Below, in pieces: positions 7,775 to 13,020 of a stretch of 13,020 nucleotides of DNA (its first letter is position 1; each line of letters begins with the position of its first letter). The DNA is from CAWUJT01 sp963922715. Lineage in GTDB: Bacteria > Pseudomonadota > Alphaproteobacteria > Rhodobacterales > Rhodobacteraceae. The notes below the pieces were generated by a model. That model searched no databases. It saw only the letters and a list, made by a program, of their open reading frames with translations, and was not told the DNA's origin. The stretch lies in contig CAWUJT010000073.1 in the NCBI GenBank assembly GCA_963922715.1, positions 1 to 13,020 of the forward strand, written 5' to 3'. Position numbers and translations under genes: made by a program.

Positions 7775-7796
7775 AAACGCGCCCTAGGGCGCGTTT
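7775..7796. terminator. Bidirectional intrinsic terminator downstream of rpsT
   Basis: A perfect 22-base palindrome, with arms AAACGCGCCC and GGGCGCGTTT around a central TA. On the minus strand it is followed by TTTCTTT after the closing T's, starting 25 bases past the rpsT stop, so it should end the rpsT transcript. On the plus strand it is followed by AATTTTTTTT, so it could stop transcription in that direction too. The GC-rich stem plus T-run on both sides is a strong match to a Rho-independent terminator. It separates the rpsT unit from dnaA. Confidence 0.85.
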
Positions 7797-7815
7797 AATT
7801 TTTTTCGTTCATTTT

Positions 7816-7824
7816 TGTGGATCA
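7816..7824 (-). promoter_or_regulatory. DnaA-box-like 9-mer overlapping rpsT stop
   Basis: On the minus strand this reads TGATCCACA, one mismatch from TTATCCACA. Its right end contains the rpsT stop codon (7822-7824). It is inverted relative to the box at 7742-7750. Because part of it is coding or stop sequence, chance occurrence is possible. Confidence 0.3.
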
Positions 7825-8088
7825 TGTCTGAAGAGACTTTATCCGAGAAGATAACCGAGACATTTTTCGGGACGCTGTGTTTTTGTGCAACACACCTTTG
7901 CTTACACCGCGCATCAATTCAGGCTGCGCCAACTTCAAAGCCTTCAGGGCATTATCTTGATCACCAGAGGCAATCGCCTCTTCGACTTTGCGAAGATACG
8001 TCCGGATACGGGACCGGCGTGCTTTATTCACAGTGAAGCGACGTTCGTTTTGACGTGCGCGTTTTTTTGACTGAGGCGAATTGGCCAT
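7822..8088 (-). CDS. rpsT: 30S ribosomal protein S20
   Basis: Primary 16S rRNA-binding protein of the small ribosomal subunit. 88 residues, rich in Lys and Arg, with the N-terminus MANSPQSKKRARQ and the conserved GVLHKNTASRKMSRLSSRIK block near the C-terminus. The reading frame stays open for 39 codons upstream, but the start is placed at 8086-8088 because S20 proteins begin MAN and AAGGA lies six bases before this ATG; the extra upstream residues do not resemble S20. It is followed by a strong intrinsic terminator and preceded by a 140-base gap after the enoyl-CoA hydratase gene, which probably holds its promoter and leader. The identity is firm. Confidence 0.97.
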   Translation of the reverse strand: MANSPQSKKRARQNERRFTVNKARRSRIRTYLRKVEEAIASGDQDNALKALKLAQPELMRGVSKGVLHKNTASRKMSRLSSRIKSLQT

Positions 8089-8228
8089 GATACATCCTTT
8101 ATCGTTTGTAGAAAGACGTATGATGTCCGCACTCAGAGTCGGGTTTAATACCGACATTCCGGCCAAACGGGCCTCACACGCATTTAGTGCGCACATACCG
8201 CCCAAACACGGGAAGGTAAAGTCAAATT
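8089..8228. other. Leader/intergenic region upstream of rpsT
   Basis: 140 bases between the enoyl-CoA hydratase stop and the rpsT start. No convincing -35/-10 pair was found; a TATTAA-like hexamer on the minus strand has no good -35 at proper distance. A short hairpin of GGCC arms around CGTTT can be drawn on the minus strand but lacks a T-run. S20 is translationally self-regulated in E. coli, and a leader of this size would allow it, but no specific structure is evident. Confidence 0.3.
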
Positions 8229-9005
8229 TTATTTATCGCGGAATTGGGGGTCGCGCTTCTCGACAAAAGCCGCCATGCCTTCCTTTTGATCGTCCGTGGC
8301 AAACAGCATCTGAAACAGGCGGCGTTCAAACAGAAGTCCCTGCTCAAGCGGAACTTCCTGGGCGCGGTTCACCGCTTCTTTCACAGCAAGAATGGCCAGC
8401 ATGCCTTTCTCTGAAATTTTATGCGCTGCCTCTTGCGCCTCTTCCAACAGCCGCTTTGCCGGCACAACACGACTCACCAATCCCGCACGCTCAGCTTCTT
8501 CGGCTTCCATAGTGCGCCCGGTCAAATGCATGTCCATGGATTTCGATTTGCCACACAAATGGGTCAGACGTTGGGTGCCGCCCAGGCCCGCAATGATACC
8601 GAGGTTGATTTCAGGTTGGCCAAATTTGGCGGTGTCCGCCGCGATAATGAAATCGCACATCATCGCCAGTTCACAACCGCCGCCCAAAGCATATCCGGCG
8701 ACCGCCGCAATAATCGGCTTACGGGTTTTTAGGATTGTGGACGCTGCCGCGGCAAATAAATCCTCCGTGAAGACATCCACAAGGCTTTTATCCGCCATCT
8801 CTTCTATGTCCGCACCGGCCGCAAACGCTTTTTCCGATCCTGTCAGAATAATACACCGCACCTTGTTATTGTCGTCTGCGGCTTTCAGAGCTTTGGCAAG
8901 TTCCTGCAAAAGCTTGCTGTTGATCGCATTCATAACATCCGGTCGATGGAGTTTTATGATGGCGACGTGGTCTTCCACCTCGACAACAATCGTCTCATAA
9001 GCCAT
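8229..9005 (-). CDS. Enoyl-CoA hydratase (crotonase family)
   Basis: Hydrates trans-2-enoyl-CoA to 3-hydroxyacyl-CoA, as in fatty-acid beta-oxidation; cytoplasmic. 258 residues, standard for short monofunctional enoyl-CoA hydratases. Visible are KLHRPDVMNAIN (18-29), the oxyanion-hole segment AFAAGADI (60-67), GYALGGGCELA (104-114) and GQPEINLGIIAGLGGTQRL (129-147). Both catalytic glutamates of the rat mitochondrial enzyme have counterparts, E112 and E132, which favours true hydratase activity over other crotonase reactions. The C-terminus EKRDPQF is also typical. AGGAG lies six bases before the ATG. It follows mutM after 66 bases without a terminator and may share its transcript. Close in type to mitochondrial-like short-chain hydratases; the exact acyl-chain preference cannot be read from the sequence. 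Confidence 0.93.
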   Translation of the reverse strand: MAYETIVVEVEDHVAIIKLHRPDVMNAINSKLLQELAKALKAADDNNKVRCIILTGSEKAFAAGADIEEMADKSLVDVFTEDLFAAAASTILKTRKPIIAAVAGYALGGGCELAMMCDFIIAADTAKFGQPEINLGIIAGLGGTQRLTHLCGKSKSMDMHLTGRTMEAEEAERAGLVSRVVPAKRLLEEAQEAAHKISEKGMLAILAVKEAVNRAQEVPLEQGLLFERRLFQMLFATDDQKEGMAAFVEKRDPQFRDK

Positions 9006-9071
9006 CTCGCGCTCCTTTTATTTAGCAGTTAAGCTTTACCAAACCTGACGAAATACACGCCGATGTTCAAG

Positions 9072-9926
9072 CTATCTTTGACATTGAGGGCAATAGAAGG
9101 ACGATCGTCCACTTTGGGAAACACGCGAAATAACCCCTTCGCACCCATCTCGCAGACATGCCTCGCCCGCGCGATCATAGACTTGAAATGTATGCTGAAA
9201 GTATCCCAGCTCTCCATCGGTCTGACGAAAATCACGCAAAGAAGAGCCACCAGAAGCAATCGCCGCACTCAAAACATCACGAATAACACGGACCAGAATA
9301 TCAAGACGCGTCTTGGAGATATGCCCCGCCTTGCGTTTTGGACTTATCCCCGCACGAAACAGCGCTTCACAGACATAGATATTTCCCAGGCCTGAGACAA
9401 TTTTCTGATCTAACAAGGCAGACTTCACGGTTAATTTCCGACCATGCAGCTTTGAGGCGAGGTAATTGCCATGAAAAGAATTGCCCAAAGGTTCCGGACC
9501 AAGATGGATAAGCAACCAATGTTTCTCAACCTCATCTGTGTTGATTAAATCCATGGCCCCAAAGCGGCGGGGATCATTGAAAATGACGGTCTCACCATTG
9601 TTGAAATGCAAGATGACGTGATCGTGTGCATTCTGTGGCACACAGGATCTGTGAAATACACCGGGTGTGGACTGATGTTGTAATAAAATACGCCCAGACA
9701 TACCAAGATGGATAAGAAGTGTTTCTCCCGTACTCAGCGCGGCCATGATATATTTTGACCGCCGCCTTAGGGACAAAACACGCGCGCCTTGCAGACGCTT
9801 GGCCATAGAATGGGGAAAGGGCCAGCGAAGATCGGGTCGATTGACCTCTGCCCGAATGATTTGCGCCCCGACAATGACAGGCTCCAATCCGCGTAAAACG
9901 GTCTCCACTTCCGGTAATTCTGGCAT
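9072..9926 (-). CDS. mutM: Formamidopyrimidine-DNA glycosylase (Fpg/MutM)
   Basis: Removes oxidised purines such as 8-oxoguanine and formamidopyrimidines and nicks the abasic site. The start is at 9924-9926, giving MPELPEVET: after Met removal Pro is the Schiff-base nucleophile and must be N-terminal, so the 29 extra open codons upstream are not used. 284 residues, somewhat longer than E. coli Fpg (269). P2, E3 and K58 are the catalytic set, the helix-two-turn-helix region is around LLDQKIVSGLGNIYVCEALF (171-190), and the C-terminal zinc finger uses C257, C262, C279 and C282, ending GRSSFYCPQCQR. All essential residues are present. It diverges from ubiE with 64 bases between start codons, and is followed by the enoyl-CoA hydratase gene on the same strand. 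Confidence 0.97.
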   Translation of the reverse strand: MPELPEVETVLRGLEPVIVGAQIIRAEVNRPDLRWPFPHSMAKRLQGARVLSLRRRSKYIMAALSTGETLLIHLGMSGRILLQHQSTPGVFHRSCVPQNAHDHVILHFNNGETVIFNDPRRFGAMDLINTDEVEKHWLLIHLGPEPLGNSFHGNYLASKLHGRKLTVKSALLDQKIVSGLGNIYVCEALFRAGISPKRKAGHISKTRLDILVRVIRDVLSAAIASGGSSLRDFRQTDGELGYFQHTFQVYDRAGEACLRDGCEGVISRVSQSGRSSFYCPQCQR

Positions 9927-9990
9927 CTCGGGCTTTCCCCTTCCCACAAGCAGCCTATAAGAAATAAAATACTTTAGTGAGTGCAAGACA

Positions 9991-10743
9991 ATGACAACAC
10001 AACCGAAAAACACAACACACTTCGGATTTGACGATATACCAGAGGATCAAAAGGCGGGTCGTGTCAAAGGCGTCTTCTCCAGTGTTGCATCAAAATATGA
10101 TGTCATGAACGATGTGATGTCGGCAGGCGTTCATCGTTTGTGGAAAGACGCGATGCTCGACTGGCTCGCCCCGAGAGCCGGGCAAAGACTTCTGGATGTT
10201 GCCGGCGGCACAGGGGATATCGCCTTTCGGTTCCTAAAGCGGGCACAGGATACCAAAGCCGTGGTGTGTGATATGACGGAACAAATGCTGCAGAAAGGTC
10301 AGCACCGGGCTGAAACGGCGCAGCTGACTGACCGGCTTGAGTGGGTGGTGGGTGACGCCATGGCGTTGCCGTTTGCGAAGGACAGCTTTGATGTTTATAC
10401 AATCAGCTTTGGCATTCGCAATGTCACCCGCATCGAAGACGCGCTGTCGGAAGCCTATCGTGTCCTGAAACCTGGTGGGCGGCTCATGGTTTTGGAGTTT
10501 AGCCATTTGCCCAACTCATTCTTACAAAACGCCTATGACCTTTATAGTTTCAACGTCATCCCACGTATGGGCCAAATTATTGTAGGGGATCGTGCAAGCT
10601 ACCAATATCTTGTCGAATCGATCCGCAAATTTCCCGATCAAGAGACATTTGCCGATATGATCCGGACGGCGGGATTCGATCACGTCCGTTACCGCAACTT
10701 GACGTTTGGTGTGGCTGCTTTGCACTCCGGCTGGAAGCTCTGA
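9991..10743 (+). CDS. ubiE: Demethylubiquinone/demethylmenaquinone C-methyltransferase UbiE
   Basis: SAM-dependent C-methyltransferase of ubiquinone synthesis (and of menaquinone where present). 250 residues, matching E. coli UbiE at 251. Family signature YDVMNDVMSAGVHRLWK (36-52), SAM-binding motif I LDVAGGTGDIA (68-78), DAMALPF (122-128), SFGIRNV (139-145) and RVLKPGGRLMVLEFS (157-171) are all visible. The C-terminus LTFGVAALHSGWKL is the usual UbiE ending. The ribosome site is weak (AGTGAG about ten bases before the ATG). The TGA stop is directly followed by the ubiB ATG with no gap, so the two are probably translationally coupled. It diverges from mutM; the 64-base gap should hold promoters for both, but none is well formed. 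Confidence 0.97.
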   Translation: MTTQPKNTTHFGFDDIPEDQKAGRVKGVFSSVASKYDVMNDVMSAGVHRLWKDAMLDWLAPRAGQRLLDVAGGTGDIAFRFLKRAQDTKAVVCDMTEQMLQKGQHRAETAQLTDRLEWVVGDAMALPFAKDSFDVYTISFGIRNVTRIEDALSEAYRVLKPGGRLMVLEFSHLPNSFLQNAYDLYSFNVIPRMGQIIVGDRASYQYLVESIRKFPDQETFADMIRTAGFDHVRYRNLTFGVAALHSGWKL

Positions 10744-12282
10744 ATGCGCGGTCCGCATAATATTTGGCGGTTGATCCGAACCGGGGCCACGTTTGAGCGC
10801 AGCGGCGCTATGCGGGTTGTTTTGGAAGAAATGAATGCGCCACCGGCTTTGCGCATCGCAGCGCGCGTTCTGGGATGGCCCTTTAAGTGGCTGGGCCTAA
10901 AAGGCGATCAAAATCTTCCCCCAATCACGCGCGCAATTACCGCACTTGGGCCATCTTACATCAAATTCGGGCAAATTCTTTCGACCCGGCCAGATTTTGT
11001 TGGGGAAGAGATGGCGGCACAATTGCGTATCCTTCAGGACCGTCTGCCGCCTTTTTCAACGGATCAGGCCGCTGCGCTGATTGAGCAGGAATTCAATCAA
11101 TCCCTGGATACACTCTTCTCGAGTTTCTCTGATCCTGTGGCGGCGGCCTCGATTGCGCAAGTACATCGTGCAACTCTGGCAACCTCTGGCAAAACCGTTG
11201 CCGTGAAAGTCATCCGTCCTGGCATTGCCAAGGCCTTTCGCAAAGATATCGATGCCTTCTATTTGGTGGCTTGGGTGATAGAGTTTCTATCTCCCGCATC
11301 GCGGCGGCTGAGGCCGCGAGATGTTATTGCACATTTTGAAACGACGGTTTTACGCGAACTGGATATGCGGATTGAGACCGCTGCAGCGGCAGAATTTCGG
11401 GCCAATACGCAAGACGATGCAGGGTTTCGTGTCCCAGACGTTGATTGGAGTGTGAGCACGCGCAATGTTATGGCACTTGATTGGGCCGAAGGCATCGGCA
11501 TGAGCGATCTGGCCGCCATAGATGCCGCGGGCCATGACAAACGCGCACTCGGTGGCAGAGTTTTACAAATGTTCCTGCGCCATGCACTCCGCGATGGCTA
11601 CTTCCATGGCGATATGCACCAGGGCAATTTGAAGGTTGCACCGAATGGCGACATTATCGCCCTAGATTTTGGAATTATGGGGCGGCTTGATGCCTACACA
11701 CGGCGTGTTTATGCAGAAATTTTAATCGGCTTTATTCGCAAAGATTACCGCCGTGTTGCAGAGGTGCACTTTGAAGCAGGGTATGTACCTGCCACCCAGG
11801 ATGTGGATGAATTTGCGCAGGCGCTTCGGTCGGTCGGAGAGCCGATATTCGGTATGGAGGCCAATCAGATATCCATGGGGCGGCTTTTGACACGGCTTTT
11901 TGAGGTCACCGAGGCGTTTGGGATGGAAACCCGCACTGAGCTGCTTTTGTTGCAACGCACTATGGTTGTTGTCGAAGGCGTTGCACGCAGTCTTGATCCA
12001 AACATAAATATCTGGGATGTGGCACGCCCCGTTGTCGAAGACTATATCCGCGAAAATGTTGGACCAAAGGCATTGGCACGGGATTTATTCGCCACCTTGC
12101 GGGTTCTGTCACGGTTTGGGCCGCATCTGCCCACGATTGCGGAAAGAATACTTGATGCACAAGTGAACGCTCATGAAGCAACAACGCCGCACTCTCGCGT
12201 CCCTTTGTATAAACGCATCATATGGATGACGCTGGGCATGAGTATTACGGTTGTCGTTCTCCTAATTTTTCACCTGACCTAA
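10744..12282 (+). CDS. ubiB: UbiB, ABC1/ADCK-type atypical kinase for ubiquinone synthesis
   Basis: Membrane-associated protein kinase-like ATPase of the UbiB/COQ8 family, needed for ubiquinone synthesis, probably by handling lipid intermediates rather than phosphorylating proteins. 512 residues against about 546 in E. coli. The family-defining KxGQ motif is KFGQ (74-77), the alanine-rich loop that replaces the Gly-rich loop is AAAS (133-136), the ATP-site lysine is in VAVK (K155), the catalytic-loop equivalent is HGDMHQGN (288-295, with D290 and N295) and the metal-binding motif is DFG (308-310). A hydrophobic C-terminal segment (about 489-509) is a likely membrane anchor. The ATG immediately follows the ubiE stop, and starts MRGPHNIWRL. 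It converges with the hydrolase gene, leaving one base between the stop codons. Confidence 0.96.
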   Translation: MRGPHNIWRLIRTGATFERSGAMRVVLEEMNAPPALRIAARVLGWPFKWLGLKGDQNLPPITRAITALGPSYIKFGQILSTRPDFVGEEMAAQLRILQDRLPPFSTDQAAALIEQEFNQSLDTLFSSFSDPVAAASIAQVHRATLATSGKTVAVKVIRPGIAKAFRKDIDAFYLVAWVIEFLSPASRRLRPRDVIAHFETTVLRELDMRIETAAAAEFRANTQDDAGFRVPDVDWSVSTRNVMALDWAEGIGMSDLAAIDAAGHDKRALGGRVLQMFLRHALRDGYFHGDMHQGNLKVAPNGDIIALDFGIMGRLDAYTRRVYAEILIGFIRKDYRRVAEVHFEAGYVPATQDVDEFAQALRSVGEPIFGMEANQISMGRLLTRLFEVTEAFGMETRTELLLLQRTMVVVEGVARSLDPNINIWDVARPVVEDYIRENVGPKALARDLFATLRVLSRFGPHLPTIAERILDAQVNAHEATTPHSRVPLYKRIIWMTLGMSITVVVLLIFHLT

Positions 12283-12288
12283 ATTAGG
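12261..12288. repeat. Inverted repeat spanning the two convergent stop codons
   Basis: CCTAATTT (12261-12268) and AAATTAGG (12281-12288) are perfect inverted 8-mers with a 12-base loop. The ubiB TAA (12280-12282) and the hydrolase TAA (12284-12286 on the minus strand) both fall in or at the right arm. It could serve as a weak two-way transcript end, but the stem is AT-rich and has no T-run. Confidence 0.5.
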
Positions 12289-12952
12289 ATCGGCTTTCAA
12301 TATAGGTTGCCAAGCGCTGTGCAATCTCCCGTGAGGCTTTGGGAGAGGGATGAACCCGATCAAACCCAAGAAAGCTTGCATCGCCAAAGGGCACCACATC
12401 GCGCATCGTCAGAAAGGTCACACCCTCCATCGCATCAGCCATGACCCCCAATCGTTCCTCGAGCATTTCCCCCTCATCCAAGCAGTGTTCGATCATCGAA
12501 TTCAAACCCGGGCTGCGCAGATAGCCAACGTATAAAACATGTGCGCCTGTCTCCGTTAAACGGTTGACGAGCTTCGGAATCGCGCCCGTCGTCCCATCCT
12601 CTGAAATCATGCGATCCATTCTGCGGTCACATCGTAAACATCCACACCCAAGCCACAGATCGTTGCCGCCTCCGTTAAGGACAACCCAATCCCAGGCACC
12701 TTTGCGAAATTGGCGCGGTATGCTCATTCCAATCAGCCCAGAGATGGGCTCAAGATGAATGATCTTTGCCCCCGGTGTTGACACATCACGTACACCCGTC
12801 TCCAAAAGCTCTTCAAGAACAAAACCAACGGAACGTTGTGTGTTATGATGCGTGGAAAGAAGGCTGTCCCCCATCATCAATATTTTCGGTTGTTCGTCCG
12901 CCCAAACTGGGGTGAAGCTCAAAGCAAGAGATAAAAACAAAAATAGACGCAT
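12284..12952 (-). CDS. Predicted secreted SGNH/GDSL-type hydrolase
   Basis: 222-residue protein of the SGNH hydrolase superfamily (esterases, lipases, acetylhydrolases). Residues 1-18 form a likely Sec signal peptide (hydrophobic core LFLFLSLALSF, cleavage after VWA), so the mature protein should be periplasmic or exported. Block I is MGDSLL (27-32) with nucleophile S30, a block II glycine may be G72, block III is GGGND (94-98) with N97, and block V is DRVHPS (198-203) with D198 and H201. The full SGNH set is therefore visible. Unusual is a cysteine cluster C103, C105 and C108 just after block III, plus C157, which could form disulfides. The ATG has only a weak ribosome site. It converges on ubiB with one base between them. 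The substrate is unknown; it has no obvious tie to the neighbouring genes. Confidence 0.88.
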   Translation of the reverse strand: MRLFLFLSLALSFTPVWADEQPKILMMGDSLLSTHHNTQRSVGFVLEELLETGVRDVSTPGAKIIHLEPISGLIGMSIPRQFRKGAWDWVVLNGGGNDLWLGCGCLRCDRRMDRMISEDGTTGAIPKLVNRLTETGAHVLYVGYLRSPGLNSMIEHCLDEGEMLEERLGVMADAMEGVTFLTMRDVVPFGDASFLGFDRVHPSPKASREIAQRLATYIESRS

Positions 12953-13020
12953 GTGATGTCACTCATCGTTTCACAATGGGATATGTTGCAGAACAATCTT
13001 AATTTTTCCCAAAATTATGG
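12953..13020. other. Right-edge region upstream of the hydrolase gene
   Basis: 68 bases before the hydrolase start. AT-rich with a small GTGA-TG-TCAC inverted repeat (12953-12962) directly before the ATG. No convincing promoter pair or start of another gene is seen. Confidence 0.3.

Larger units (their letters stand above)
7310..7821. other. dnaA-rpsT intergenic region, candidate origin/control region
   Basis: 512 bases without a credible gene, the longest such stretch here. It holds an AT-rich core (7521-7620, about 75% A+T by hand count), a 42-base palindrome within that core, DnaA-box-like 9-mers near its right end, three GANTC sites (7654-7658, 7734-7738 and 7764-7768), a dnaA promoter candidate and the rpsT terminator. 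An AT-rich unwinding-like core beside DnaA-like boxes next to dnaA is the textbook composition of a bacterial origin. However, in Caulobacter the origin lies near hemE rather than directly upstream of dnaA, and the box matches are few and imperfect. The origin call is inference. Confidence 0.4.

Noticed and set aside
8089..8205. 39-codon N-terminal extension of the rpsT frame
   Set aside because: S20 proteins start MAN...; a good ribosome site precedes that ATG, and the extension is unlike S20.
9927..10013. 29-codon extension of the mutM frame overlapping ubiE
   Set aside because: Fpg needs the proline after the initiator Met at its N-terminus, and the extension overlaps the divergent ubiE start.

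Overview
The window reads as chromosomal housekeeping DNA from an alphaproteobacterium, most likely Rhodobacterales (Roseobacter clade or a relative). This rests on the protein sequences and on the gene order dnaA-dnaN-recF-gyrB beside rpsT, an enoyl-CoA hydratase, mutM, ubiE and ubiB. The taxonomic call is inference; no database was searched.

Layout. From 112 to 7309 all genes lie on the minus strand, so transcription runs right to left: dnaA (replication initiator), dnaN (sliding clamp), recF (gap repair), a small VOC-fold protein, a LysE-type exporter, then gyrB. recF, the VOC gene and the exporter gene are joined by 4-base ATGA overlaps and look like one translationally coupled unit. gyrB has its own good sigma70-like promoter in the gap before it. 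From 7310 to 7821 there is a 512-base gene-free stretch between dnaA and rpsT. It is AT-rich in the middle and holds a 42-base near-perfect palindrome, two one-mismatch DnaA-box-like 9-mers, three GANTC sites and a strong two-way terminator. It is the natural candidate for a replication-origin or dnaA control region.

To the right, mutM, the enoyl-CoA hydratase gene and rpsT follow one another on the minus strand. mutM is divergent from ubiE and ubiB on the plus strand, whose stop and start codons are directly adjacent. These two act in ubiquinone synthesis. A predicted secreted SGNH/GDSL-type hydrolase on the minus strand converges on ubiB with a single base between the two genes.

Functionally the window covers replication start and elongation, topology, oxidised-base repair, one ribosomal protein, fatty-acyl-CoA metabolism and quinone synthesis. 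I saw no insertion sequence, prophage, CRISPR array, tRNA, rRNA or defence system. I did not find a novel multi-gene system. The parts worth a second look are the dnaA-rpsT intergenic region, the two extra genes between recF and gyrB, and the hydrolase with a cysteine cluster.
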